Below are positions 35,011 to 43,362 of a stretch of DNA of 64,000 nt, piece by piece. The stretch's first letter is position 1. Every line of letters starts with the position of its first letter. Both the position numbers and the translations under genes were made by a program. The DNA comes from Bhargavaea cecembensis (GTDB lineage: Bacteria > Bacillota > Bacilli > Bacillales_A > Planococcaceae), in assembly GCF_001619585.1 (NCBI RefSeq), contig NZ_LQNT01000009.1, positions 744,001 to 808,000 of the forward strand. Reading direction: 5' to 3'. The notes below the pieces were generated by a model, which was not told where the DNA came from, searched no databases, and worked only from the letters and a program-made list of their open reading frames with translations.

Positions 35011-36714
35011 TCATTCATTCAGGAATTCAAGATGCGGCTGCCCCTTCGGATCGGCCGAGACAAAGAGCCGGCGATTATACGCCTGGTCTTCATCCGGATA
35101 ATCTTCACGGTAATGGGCGCCCCTGCTTTCTTTGCGCTCCAGCATCGCCAGCAGCAGGACACGGGAAAGCATCAGGAAATTCCGGGCTTTGAACGCCAGC
35201 TGGCGTTTATCCGGCCGGCTGAAGAGCAGCGGCAGGTCCACAGCCTGCTCCAGCTTACGGATTTCATCCAGCGCAGCTGTCAGCCCGCTTTCAGACCGTA
35301 CGACGTTTGCGTGGTACCAAAGGATTTCCCGTATCTTCTCGGTCGCTTCCCTGGCGCGGTCCGCTGCGGCATCTGCATCCGACTCGGCATCCATGGCCGG
35401 ATTGCCGAACATCGCGGATAGGCGTTCGGACGCCTGTTGCTCACCGGCAGTTCCGTGGCCGATACCGCCGATGTACCCGGCGCAGTGTTCGGCAGCCCGT
35501 TTCCCAAATACCATGCAGGCACCTGTGGAATTGCCGCCGAGACGGTTCGCTCCCTCGATGTTGCAGGAAAGTTCGCCGATGACGTAAAGTCCGTCAACGC
35601 CCGTACGTCCGTGCGGGTCAATGAACACTCCGCCATTGCTTGCATGGGCAAATGGGGCAATACGGATTTGATCTTCCGCCAAGTTAACGTTGCGTTCCTT
35701 CAGCCAATCCAGATAGACGGTATAAAACTCTTCCTTATTCTCATAGATGGCCGGGTCGAACAGCAGCCGGAACCCTTCCTCGTTACCGGTTTCGGTAATC
35801 CGCCTCATCATGGCGATATCGAAATACTTGGATTCCAGAGAATGGGTGAACGGTCCGTGGGTGCTCCGGATCTCGAGGCATTTCCTCAGGCTGAGCCCTT
35901 CCGGAAGCATCAGCCGAAGAAGGCTTTCCCCGTCCGCATCTACGATGTCCTTACAATACATCAGGGTGTGCTCGCCGAACAGCGTCTTATATTTAGGTGA
36001 CGTGATGCCCGGGATGAATTGGATAAATTCCATGTTCACAAGGCGTGCCCCCGCCTCAAGCGCAAGGATATGTCCGGAGCCATCCACGTCATTCGGATTC
36101 AGGTTGTGCTTGTAAATCGATCCGAACCCGCCGGTCGCAAGAATGGCCGCTTTGCACCGGACAAGCACCAGATCATTATTTGCGTCAAGCAGCACGGCGC
36201 CAGTTACCCGGCCGTCTTCCTTGATCAGTGTCAGGATGACCGTCTTTTCCATTACGGAAAGCGTGTCATAGCGCGCGAAAATCTCGCCGACTTTCCTGCG
36301 GATGCGGTCCCAGTCGCTCAGCAGGTAGATATTGCGGGCATTCGGGGCGAAGCAGGCCTTCCGCTCTCCCTCCAGCTTCTTCGCGTCGACTCCGATCTCG
36401 GGATATTCTTTGACCCGCTCCGGAATTTCGCGGACGTACACTTCCGCAAGATCTTCCCTGTGCATGCCACGGCTCATCTCTTCAATGTCTTCAAGAAACG
36501 TCTGCTCGTCTTCTGCATCCTTCGTTACCTGGGTGCCGAGGGAGGCTTTCAGCGGATAGAAACTGGATCCGGACGCGATTTTCATCTTCGTCACCAAGTG
36601 CACCCGGTGCCCGAGATCAGAAAGTTCCTTGGCTGCCTTGATCCCGGCCAGGCCGCTGCCCGCGACAAGCACATCCGTTTCGACCGTTTTCTTGATCTCC
36701 ACCCTGTTCACCAT
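35011..36714 (-). CDS. SdhA/FrdA/NadB-like FAD-dependent oxidoreductase inside the nan operon
   Basis: A 567-residue flavoprotein with the whole succinate dehydrogenase/fumarate reductase flavoprotein layout. FAD loop VLVAGSGLAGIKAAKEL is at residues 15-31, AAILATGGFGSIYKHNLNPNDVDGSG near 190, the capping domain to about 360, HASNGGVFIDPHGRTGVDGLYVIGELSC near 352, GANRLGGNSTGACMVFGKRAA near 387, and a C-terminal helical domain with ERKESRGAHYREDYP near 530. It lacks a signal peptide and partner iron-sulfur subunits. It lies 22 nt after the symporter and before nanK. Its reaction is unknown; oxidation or reduction of a sialic-acid derivative is inference. The start is uncertain: GAAGGG directly abuts the ATG. 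Confidence 0.8.
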   Translation of the reverse strand: MVNRVEIKKTVETDVLVAGSGLAGIKAAKELSDLGHRVHLVTKMKIASGSSFYPLKASLGTQVTKDAEDEQTFLEDIEEMSRGMHREDLAEVYVREIPERVKEYPEIGVDAKKLEGERKACFAPNARNIYLLSDWDRIRRKVGEIFARYDTLSVMEKTVILTLIKEDGRVTGAVLLDANNDLVLVRCKAAILATGGFGSIYKHNLNPNDVDGSGHILALEAGARLVNMEFIQFIPGITSPKYKTLFGEHTLMYCKDIVDADGESLLRLMLPEGLSLRKCLEIRSTHGPFTHSLESKYFDIAMMRRITETGNEEGFRLLFDPAIYENKEEFYTVYLDWLKERNVNLAEDQIRIAPFAHASNGGVFIDPHGRTGVDGLYVIGELSCNIEGANRLGGNSTGACMVFGKRAAEHCAGYIGGIGHGTAGEQQASERLSAMFGNPAMDAESDADAAADRAREATEKIREILWYHANVVRSESGLTAALDEIRKLEQAVDLPLLFSRPDKRQLAFKARNFLMLSRVLLLAMLERKESRGAHYREDYPDEDQAYNRRLFVSADPKGQPHLEFLNE

Positions 36715-36736
36715 CCCTTCAGCATTGAATTTAAAA

Positions 36737-38230
36737 TCAGTTGACCGCTTTGTCGTAATACGTCATATCTCCGTCTTCGGCTTTGCTTTTCTCTTTAAAC
36801 AGCAGGCTGAATCCGTAACCGAAGATCAGAGAAGCGATCAGGTTGATGATCGAATATGCCCACAGAGTAATGTCTGTGAAGTAAGAAATGTAAATGGCAA
36901 GTACCGTTGTTGCGATAAATCCAAGAAGTGCGCCTTTGGCATTTGCCTTTTTCGTCATGACGCCGAGCGTGAACGTACCGCCGATGATGCCGAGCGCAAG
37001 CCCCATCAGTCCGTTGAACCATTCGTATGCCGAGCTGACATCGGAGTAGGCAAGCACGATGGCGAACGCAATCGAGAAGACCCCGACAAGCGCCGATACG
37101 ACACGTGCAATCTTCGTGCTTTTCTCATCGCTCATGCCCGGCTTGAAAACATTCTGGATATCAAGTGTCCAGCTGGTTGCGACACTGTTAAGGCCAGTGG
37201 AAAGCGTAGACTGCCCGGCTGCGAACAGGCCGGCGATCAGGAGGCCGGAAATCCCGACAGGCAGTTCACTGACGATGTAGTTCGCGAAGATCAAGTCGCC
37301 CTTGCCCTCAGGCATGGAGCCGCCCTGCTGCGTATAGAACGTAAAGAGCGCAGTCCCGATAAAGAAGAACAGAGTCGCTGTTCCGAGGGACAGAATCCCG
37401 TTCATATACGTCATCTTGCTCATTTCCTTTGGATTATCCGTCGTCAGGTAGCGCTGGACCATATCCTGGCTAGAAATGTACGAGAATGCCGTCGAGAGGC
37501 CTGCACCGAAAATCAGGAGCAGGATACTGTTGTTGACGAAGTTCGGGTCAAATAGCGGCATGTCCGTGAAGAACTTCTCGTTTTCCGTGCCGGTCCTGAA
37601 CACTTCGCCGATACCGCCATCAATCGAGAACAGCAGGAAGATCAGGGCGAAGATGCCGCCGCCGATCAGGACGACGCCCTGGATAAAGTCCGTCCAGAGC
37701 ACGGATTTGATGCCGCCGAATGCGGAGTAAATCGTCGCGATGACACCCATGAAGAGGATGATCAGGACGGTATTGATCCCGGTGACCGCGCTCAGCGCGA
37801 TTGCCGGCAGGTACATGATAATCGACATCCGGCCGATCTGGTAAACAATGAAGAGCACACTGCCGATCATCCTCATCTTTACGTCAAAGCGCCGCTCCAG
37901 ATATTCATAGGCCGTGTCCAGATTCAGCTTCCGGTAGACCGGCAGGAAGAAGTAGATTGCAATCGGAACCGCGATGAACAGGCCGAGCTGCGCAAACCAA
38001 AGTTCCCAGGATCCGAGATAGGAGTTCCCTGCAAGAGACAGGAACGAAATCGGGCTGAGCAGCGTGGCAAACAAACTGACGGATGTGACCCACCATGGGA
38101 TCGATCCATCCCCCTTGAAGAACTCTTTCCCCTGCATCTCCTTTTTCGCGACTGCAATCCCCACGTAAAGGATGAACAGCAGGTAAGCGAACAGAATCAC
38201 GTAGTCAATGACTGCAAATGTACCACCCAT
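36737..38230 (-). CDS. sodium:solute symporter (SSS), probable sialic-acid transporter
   Basis: A 497-residue SSS symporter with about thirteen helices: DYVILFAYLLFILYVGI at the start, FATLLSPISFLSLAGNSYLGSW near 53, SAFGGIKSVLWTDFIQGVVLIGG near 165 (SSS signature), SSQDMVQRYLTTDNPKEMSK near 250 and LLIAGLFAAGQSTLSTGLNSVATSW near 325, which carries the Na2-site serines. Sialic-acid transporters of this family (SiaT) are known, and position between nanA and nanK supports that substrate. AAGGGGGAAA precedes the ATG. Confidence 0.85.
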   Translation of the reverse strand: MGGTFAVIDYVILFAYLLFILYVGIAVAKKEMQGKEFFKGDGSIPWWVTSVSLFATLLSPISFLSLAGNSYLGSWELWFAQLGLFIAVPIAIYFFLPVYRKLNLDTAYEYLERRFDVKMRMIGSVLFIVYQIGRMSIIMYLPAIALSAVTGINTVLIILFMGVIATIYSAFGGIKSVLWTDFIQGVVLIGGGIFALIFLLFSIDGGIGEVFRTGTENEKFFTDMPLFDPNFVNNSILLLIFGAGLSTAFSYISSQDMVQRYLTTDNPKEMSKMTYMNGILSLGTATLFFFIGTALFTFYTQQGGSMPEGKGDLIFANYIVSELPVGISGLLIAGLFAAGQSTLSTGLNSVATSWTLDIQNVFKPGMSDEKSTKIARVVSALVGVFSIAFAIVLAYSDVSSAYEWFNGLMGLALGIIGGTFTLGVMTKKANAKGALLGFIATTVLAIYISYFTDITLWAYSIINLIASLIFGYGFSLLFKEKSKAEDGDMTYYDKAVN

Positions 38231-38250
38231 ACGATTTCCCCCTTAGCCGA

Positions 38251-39117
38251 TCAGCAATATTTCGCTGCCATCGCTTTCGCGGTTTCGACTTTGTCTTCTG
38301 TCAGGCGCTTCATCGGCTTTCTGCAGTAGCCGGCGTCTACGCCCTTTGCCTTCAGGATTTCTTTGATTGTCTGGTAGAGGCCGTTTGCCAGGATTTCCGC
38401 GATCAGGTCGTTCGTCACTTTCTGGACTTCGCGGGCTTCATCGATACGGTTTTCCTTGGCAAGCGAGTAGATTTGCTTGGCGCGCTGTCCGTTGACGTTG
38501 AATGTACTGCCGATTGCGCCGTCCACGTTGAGGACCGCTGCCGAAAGCAGCATTTCGTCGAATCCGGAATAGATCAGCTTGTCCGGGAACGCATGGCGGA
38601 TGCGCTCCAGAAGGAAGAAGTCCGGTGCCGTGAACTTCACGCCGATGACTTTCTCGTTCTCGAACAGTTCCGCGAATTGCTCAAGGTTCATGCTGACGCC
38701 TGTCAGTGCAGGAATCGAGTAGATGATCATCTTGTTGTCGACGTTCTCAAGGATCGTATTGTAGTAATCTTTGACTTCTTCAAAGTCAAAACGGTAATAA
38801 AACGGTGTGACAGCGGAGAGTGCATCGTATCCGAGGTCCGTAGCAAATTGGGCCAGTTCTACCGCTTCGTCGATGTCCAGCGCGCCGACCTGGGCGATCA
38901 GTTTGACCTCGTCCTTCACTTCATCCTTGACGATTTCAAACACTTTCTTTTTCTGGTCCGCAGACATCAGGAAGTTCTCCCCGGAGCTTCCGTTCACATA
39001 AAGGCCGTCCACTTTCTGCACATCGATATTGTGGCGCACGATTTCCCGCAGCCCTTTTTCATTTACCTTGCCGTTTTCATCAAACGAACAGATCAGTGCT
39101 GTATAAATTCCGTTCAT
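38251..39117 (-). CDS. nanA: N-acetylneuraminate lyase
   Basis: A 288-residue DHDPS/NAL-family aldolase: GLYVNGSSGENFLMS at 38-52 (carboxylate-binding G-S-S-G-E), YSIPALTGVSM with Tyr133, and Schiff-base Lys161 in VIGVKFTAPDFF, which has the sialic-acid lyase K-x-T pattern. It splits N-acetylneuraminate into ManNAc and pyruvate. GGAAGGTGAG lies 4 nt before the ATG at 39117; the longer upstream frame overlaps nanE and has no better site. Second gene of the operon. Confidence 0.95.
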   Translation of the reverse strand: MNGIYTALICSFDENGKVNEKGLREIVRHNIDVQKVDGLYVNGSSGENFLMSADQKKKVFEIVKDEVKDEVKLIAQVGALDIDEAVELAQFATDLGYDALSAVTPFYYRFDFEEVKDYYNTILENVDNKMIIYSIPALTGVSMNLEQFAELFENEKVIGVKFTAPDFFLLERIRHAFPDKLIYSGFDEMLLSAAVLNVDGAIGSTFNVNGQRAKQIYSLAKENRIDEAREVQKVTNDLIAEILANGLYQTIKEILKAKGVDAGYCRKPMKRLTEDKVETAKAMAAKYC

Positions 39118-39152
39118 TATACTCACCTTCCGATTATGTATTGGACTTGCCT

Positions 39153-39833
39153 TCATGCTTGGATGTCCATGGCATCCGCAAACTTTTTCGTGATCAGCTG
39201 AGGCCGGGTGATGGCTCCGCCCACCACGACTGCATGGGCGCCGATCTCAATCGCCTTCCGTGCTTTTTCCGGTGTGTCGATATTACCCTCCGCGATGACA
39301 GGAACAGTCACACGTGAGACGACTTCCTTCAATGCCTCAAGGGGCACATGACCTTCCGTGTAAGGTGTGTAGCCGACAAGGGTTGTGGCGACAATGTCGA
39401 CGCCCGCCCGCTCTGCTTCAACCGCTTCATCAGCGCTCGAGCAGTCTGCCATAAACAGCTGGTCAGGGAATGCTGCCTTCACTTCCCTGAAAAATTCTCC
39501 GAATGTCTTTCCGTCGGGACGTGTCCTGCCGGTTGCATCGAACGCGATGACCCCGACGCCTTCTTCGTGAAGTTCAGCGATTTCCTTCATGGTCGGTGTG
39601 ATAAAGACAGGGTGGTCACCGTAATTTTTCTTGATGATGCCGATCAGCGGCAGATCCACTTCCTTCTTGATCGCCCGGATATCCTTGACCGTATTGGCCC
39701 GGATGCCCGCAGCACCGCCAATTTCGGCCGCCAATGCCATCTTGCCCATGATATAGGAATCATGGAGCGGCTCATCCTCGAGCGCCTGGCAAGAGACGAT
39801 CAGCCGGCCCTCAAGCCTTTCCAAAATGTCCAT
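39153..39833 (-). CDS. nanE: N-acetylmannosamine-6-phosphate 2-epimerase
   Basis: A 226-residue TIM-barrel epimerase: [19 protein letters not shown] at the start, [18 protein letters not shown] near 38, [20 protein letters not shown] near 57 and [31 protein letters not shown] near 182. It converts ManNAc-6-P to GlcNAc-6-P for NagA. GGAGAG precedes the ATG. It is the first gene of the seven-gene operon and follows the promoter and cre site at 39899-39949. Confidence 0.95.
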   Translation of the reverse strand: MDILERLEGRLIVSCQALEDEPLHDSYIMGKMALAAEIGGAAGIRANTVKDIRAIKKEVDLPLIGIIKKNYGDHPVFITPTMKEIAELHEEGVGVIAFDATGRTRPDGKTFGEFFREVKAAFPDQLFMADCSSADEAVEAERAGVDIVATTLVGYTPYTEGHVPLEALKEVVSRVTVPVIAEGNIDTPEKARKAIEIGAHAVVVGGAITRPQLITKKFADAMDIQA

Positions 39834-39898
39834 CCTGACTCTCCTACCTTCATCTTTAAAAACATTGAGGCCGCCTCATTGCGAAAAAAGCGACCAAT

Positions 39899-39912
39899 AG
39901 TAAACGATTTCA
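39899..39912 (-). promoter_or_regulatory. cre site (CcpA operator) of the nan operon
   Basis: Minus strand reads TGAAATCGTTTACT, one mismatch from TGWAANCGNTNWCA. It lies just downstream of the -10 at the expected transcription start, a typical position for CcpA repression. Confidence 0.65.
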
Positions 39913-39919
39913 CGAGAAA

Positions 39920-39949
39920 AATATATCACTTTTGATAATTGGTTGTCAA
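39920..39949 (-). promoter_or_regulatory. sigma-A promoter of the nan operon
   Basis: TTGACA (39944-39949) and TATATT (39920-39925) with an 18-nt spacer on the minus strand. AT-rich imperfect inverted repeats around 39930-39975 could bind the RpiR regulator. The gap 39834-40217 also holds the cre site, the tct terminator and a decayed small gene. Confidence 0.75.
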
Positions 39950-40013
39950 AATTAATTATTAACATGACAGTTAATAGTCACATACTAAGCAGGATCGATT
40001 ATCCCGCGCATGA

Positions 40014-40042
40014 AAAAAGGACTCTCCGAAGAGAGCCCTTTT
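40014..40042 (-). terminator. terminator of the tct operon
   Basis: AAGGGCTCTC-TTCG-GAGAGTCCTT followed by TTTTC on the minus strand. Confidence 0.9.
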
Positions 40043-40053
40043 AAGACGGTGAA

Positions 40054-40176
40054 TCACAACCAGACAATCGCGCTGAAAAGGATCAGCAATGTTCAGACCA
40101 GATAGACGGAAGCCCGATTTTCACGCTCGGAGAATCCCGGCAGGAATAGTAATGGGATGCAATCATTGGATTTTCA
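40054..40176 (-). pseudogene. decayed small membrane-protein gene downstream of tctA
   Basis: After the tctA stop a near-perfect ribosome site, AAAGGAGG (within 40204-40215), is followed by no usable start codon. From 40173 a frame reads L-L-F-L-P-G-F-S-E-R-E-N-R-A-S-V-Y-L-V, then an in-frame TGA (40093-40095), then T-L-L-I-L-F-S-A-I-V-W-L and a stop at 40054. If the TGA were TGG the two halves would join into a charged loop plus one hydrophobic helix with a sensible C-terminus. Missing start, internal stop and an apparent frame change suggest a relic of a short transporter accessory protein. I do not recognise the family. Confidence 0.4.
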
Positions 40177-40217
40177 GTTCATCTATCTGAGTTGGTCTTT
40201 TAAGCTCCTCCTTTCAA

Positions 40218-41711
40218 TTACGAAGTAGGTTCGGCTTTGCGGCGTTGGAACGCCTTCACGATCAGAGGATAGCAAAGCGAAAGTATGATCAGGACAAACA
40301 GCGCGATTGATACTCCCGAGCCGAAGAAGATTCCAAGACTGCCGTTCGAAGATGCAAGGGCCATCCGGAAATTCTGTTCCATGTCGCCTCCGACAATTGC
40401 CGCCAAAATCAGCGGCGCCAGCGGGAAGTCAAGAATCTTCATGACCAGACCAAAGTAGCCGAACAGGATCAGCAGGAAGAAGTCGAATGCCGTGTAGCTC
40501 AGCGTATATGTACCGATAAATGCCAGCATGACGATGAGCGGATAAAGAATCTTCGCCGGTGTATCAAGAATCTTGACCAACAATCCGACAAGCACAATGT
40601 TGATGATGACGAGTGCAACGTTGCCGATGAACATACTGTTGACGAGTGTCCAGACCGTTTCCGGCTGATTTTCAAACAGCAGCGGACCCGGGCGGATGCC
40701 GAGCATGATCAGCGCTCCGAGCATGACTGCGGTCGTACCGGAACCCGGAATTCCCATCGTAAGAAGCGGAATCATCGCGCCCACCGAGGCGGCGTTGTTG
40801 GCTGACTCCGGAGCAGCAAGCCCTTCCGGAGCGCCCTTCCCGAACTCTTCCGGCTTTTTGGATATCTGCTTTTCTGACGAGTAGCTGAGCATCGACGCGA
40901 TGGTGCCACCGGCTCCCGGCAGTACCCCGATAATAAATCCGAGCGGTCCGCTTCGGAGCATCGGCATCAGGGACCGTTTCCACTGATCTTTCGTAAACCA
41001 GATCTTGCCGACCTTTTTCCTCTCTTTTTTACTGTCTTCATCAATGGTCAGGAAGTTGAAAAGCACTTCCCCCAAGGCGTAAATCCCGATGATCACAATA
41101 AGAAAATCGAGTCCTTCACTCAGTTCGGTGATTCCGAAAGTGAAGCGGTAAACGCCCGATTGGGTATCAATTCCGATTGTGCCGATCAGAAGCCCCAGAC
41201 TCATGGCAATGAACCCCTTGACCATCTTGCCCATCGAAAGCGAGACGATCGCGGATAATGTCAGCAGCATGAGCAGGAAATACTCGGCCGGGCCGAACCT
41301 GAGCGCAAAGTTTGCCAGCGGCTGGGCAAGGAGTATGAAACCGAATACTGCCATAATGCCGCCTACGAACGAAGCCACTGCGGAAAGCGCCATCGCTTCC
41401 CCGGCCTTGCCCTGCCTCGCCATCGGATATCCGTCGAAAGTGGCCGCAATGGCCGATCCGTCACCCGGTGTGTTAAGCAGGATCGAACTTCTTGAACCGC
41501 CGTACATGGCACCATAGTAGATGGCCGCCATCAGAATGAGGGCACTGACCGGATCCATCCCGAATGTGACAGGAATCAGGACGGCGACAGCTGTTGCAGG
41601 ACCCAATCCCGGGAGCATCCCGACAACCGTCCCCAGGAACCCGCCAATCACAATCCACATAATATTGATCGGTTGGAGGGACGTTGTAAGTCCTTCAATA
41701 AATGCATCCAT
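40218..41711 (-). CDS. tctA: tripartite tricarboxylate transporter large permease (TctA)
   Basis: A 497-residue protein with about twelve helices. Family landmarks are GGFLGTVVGMLPGLGPATAVAVLIP near 22, GAMYGGSRSSILLNTPGDGSAIATTFDG-like sequence near 67-90, and a second half-repeat IGVLPGAGGTIASMLSYSSEKQ near 258 with LTMGIPGSGTTAVMLGAL near 315. With TctB and the TctC receptor it forms a secondary, ion-coupled importer of carboxylates. GGGGGAAACAAC precedes the ATG, 15 nt after tctB. Confidence 0.95.
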   Translation of the reverse strand: MDAFIEGLTTSLQPINIMWIVIGGFLGTVVGMLPGLGPATAVAVLIPVTFGMDPVSALILMAAIYYGAMYGGSRSSILLNTPGDGSAIAATFDGYPMARQGKAGEAMALSAVASFVGGIMAVFGFILLAQPLANFALRFGPAEYFLLMLLTLSAIVSLSMGKMVKGFIAMSLGLLIGTIGIDTQSGVYRFTFGITELSEGLDFLIVIIGIYALGEVLFNFLTIDEDSKKERKKVGKIWFTKDQWKRSLMPMLRSGPLGFIIGVLPGAGGTIASMLSYSSEKQISKKPEEFGKGAPEGLAAPESANNAASVGAMIPLLTMGIPGSGTTAVMLGALIMLGIRPGPLLFENQPETVWTLVNSMFIGNVALVIINIVLVGLLVKILDTPAKILYPLIVMLAFIGTYTLSYTAFDFFLLILFGYFGLVMKILDFPLAPLILAAIVGGDMEQNFRMALASSNGSLGIFFGSGVSIALFVLIILSLCYPLIVKAFQRRKAEPTS

Positions 41712-41726
41712 GTTGTTTCCCCCTCC

Positions 41727-42176
41727 TTAAGGCAGACTGACGCCCAGCAATTCGCCGAACGCATACCAGGTCATGAATGAGAATGCGAGTGTCACAATAA
41801 TATTGGAGACCCATTTCCTCGGACCGTTGACGACGAACAGCAGTGCCCCGAGGAACAGAATCGTCGAAACGAGAAAGCCCAGCGTTTCAAATATCAGTGC
41901 ATACACGACACCCAGTACAATCGTACTGATGATCAGCACAGGCGTCCGCCCGCTGAACAATTCTCTGATATGATCATTGGACTCACGGGCTTTCCGGAGT
42001 TCCTGGATCAGATAAATCACAGAGAGCACAATCAGCAGGATGCTGATGCCGACCGGAAAATAAAGCGGGCCGTTCGGATTCCCCAGGTTTGCTTTCGGCA
42101 GATTAATCGCAGAGATCAGGAATCCCAGCCCCACAACCATCAGGAAGATCGGCATCCCGAGTTTAAACCATTTCAT
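41727..42176 (-). CDS. tctB: tripartite tricarboxylate transporter small permease (TctB)
   Basis: A 149-residue four-helix membrane protein of the TctB family: F-L-M-V-V-G-L-G-F-L-I-S-A near the start, GPLYFPVGISILLIVLSVIYL near 36, a short cytoplasmic charged loop, and two C-terminal helices. GGAGGGACGGAT lies before the ATG. It lies between tctC and tctA, the usual tctCBA order. Confidence 0.9.
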   Translation of the reverse strand: MKWFKLGMPIFLMVVGLGFLISAINLPKANLGNPNGPLYFPVGISILLIVLSVIYLIQELRKARESNDHIRELFSGRTPVLIISTIVLGVVYALIFETLGFLVSTILFLGALLFVVNGPRKWVSNIIVTLAFSFMTWYAFGELLGVSLP

Positions 42177-42215
42177 ATCCGTCCCTCCTTAATCGAAAGG
42201 AAAAGCAGGTAAGGG

Positions 42216-43190
42216 TCATTGACCCATGCCTGCATCCTCTACAAGGCCTTTATACATCGCTGTCTGTTCCTTGAGAAACGCTGAAGTTTCTTCGCTGTTC
42301 ATGTAATAGCTTTCCCAGTCATTGTTCTCGACGATTTCCTGCCACAGCTCTGTTTCCGCCATGGCTGCCAGTTGCTCATCCCAGTAAGCAATTTCTTCTT
42401 CCGTCATACCCGGAGGGCCCATGATTCCACGCCAGTGAGGAAAGACCATGTCAACCCCTTGCTCCTGGTATGTCGGAACATCTTCCAGATCTTCTTCACG
42501 CTCCTCGGCGGAAATCCCAAGAATTTTCAGTTTTCCGGCGAGGTGCTGTTCCTTAACTTCGGACATGGAAGTGGTCACAAAATCGACGTGGCCGCCGAGC
42601 AGTGCCGTGACGACATCGCCGCCGCCCTCATAGACAAGGAAGTTCAAGTCCTTGGCATCAATGCCGTATTCACCCGCCAATTGAACAAGTGACAGATGGT
42701 CGTTATTGCCCAATGCCGGACCTACACCAATTTTGATTGATTTGGGGTCTTCCTTAATTGCATTCATCAGCTCTTCAATGTTTGAGTATGGCGAATCCGG
42801 TGCAACTGCGATGGAAAGCCATTCCGTGGAGAGTATTGCCAGAGGGGTGAATTGTTCATGAGTCAATTCACTGGTGCCCAGCAAGTTGTTGGTGATCACC
42901 AGACTTGAGTTGACGGCCAAAGTGTGGGCATCTTTCTTTTCAAGATACTTCCATCCCACTTCTCCCCCGCCCCCAGGCTTATTCTGAACGTTAATATTTT
43001 CGGTGACGAGGTCATTGTCCTGCAGTGCTTTCTGGACCGAGCGCGCCGTCAGATCCCAACCGCCTCCCGGTGATGCAGGTGCAACAATTTCAATATTCTT
43101 ATTAGGAAAATCCGATCCATCTTCGGCATTGCTGTTTCCGCAACCGGCCAATACAAGCGTTGCGCCTGCGATAAGCAACCATTTCTTCAT
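42216..43190 (-). CDS. tctC: tripartite tricarboxylate transporter substrate-binding lipoprotein (TctC/Bug)
   Basis: A 324-residue lipoprotein with lipobox LAGC. The Bug-family fold shows NIEIVAPASPGGGWDLTAR near 35 (first carboxylate-binding loop), NKPGGGGEVGWKYL near 72, and GVGPALGNNDHLSLVQLA near 150. Lipidation is expected for the Gram-positive form. The start is ATG 43190 with AGGAGG 10 nt upstream; ATGs at 43199 and 43214 fit the site poorly. Likely ligands are citrate or other di/tricarboxylates; not determinable. First gene after a cre-overlapped promoter. Confidence 0.9.
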   Translation of the reverse strand: MKKWLLIAGATLVLAGCGNSNAEDGSDFPNKNIEIVAPASPGGGWDLTARSVQKALQDNDLVTENINVQNKPGGGGEVGWKYLEKKDAHTLAVNSSLVITNNLLGTSELTHEQFTPLAILSTEWLSIAVAPDSPYSNIEELMNAIKEDPKSIKIGVGPALGNNDHLSLVQLAGEYGIDAKDLNFLVYEGGGDVVTALLGGHVDFVTTSMSEVKEQHLAGKLKILGISAEEREEDLEDVPTYQEQGVDMVFPHWRGIMGPPGMTEEEIAYWDEQLAAMAETELWQEIVENNDWESYYMNSEETSAFLKEQTAMYKGLVEDAGMGQ

Positions 43191-43266
43191 ATCTGTCATT
43201 CCTCCTAATCGCATTCCGATGACTTTCAGAATTGAATAACTAAATCTTAATAGTGCGGTTCACAAG

Positions 43267-43280
43267 TGTAAACGTTTACA
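43267..43280 (-). promoter_or_regulatory. perfect cre site at the tct operon start
   Basis: TGTAAACGTTTACA is a perfect palindromic match to the CcpA operator. It sits directly downstream of the -10, covering the expected start point, so glucose repression of tctCBA is strongly predicted. Confidence 0.85.
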
Positions 43281-43281
43281 A

Positions 43282-43310
43282 ATTATTGTGTTTTATTAAC
43301 GTTCTGTAAA
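43282..43310 (-). promoter_or_regulatory. promoter of tctCBA
   Basis: TTTACA (43305-43310) and AATAAT (43282-43287) are 17 nt apart on the minus strand, about 92 nt before the tctC start. Confidence 0.65.
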
Positions 43311-43336
43311 TAAAGTTCATTAAGTTCAAGGAAATA

Positions 43337-43362
43337 AAAGAACGGCGGAATCATCCGCCGTT
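43337..43362 (-). terminator. terminator after the response-regulator gene
   Basis: AACGGCGGA-TGAT-TCCGCCGTT followed by CTTTTATTT on the minus strand. It overlaps the end of the regulator gene and separates it from the tct promoter. Confidence 0.85.

Noticed and set aside
40054-40173. Selenocysteine recoding of the in-frame TGA
   Set aside because: The frame also lacks a start codon, and I saw no obvious selenocysteine-insertion hairpin next to the TGA; gene decay explains it more simply.
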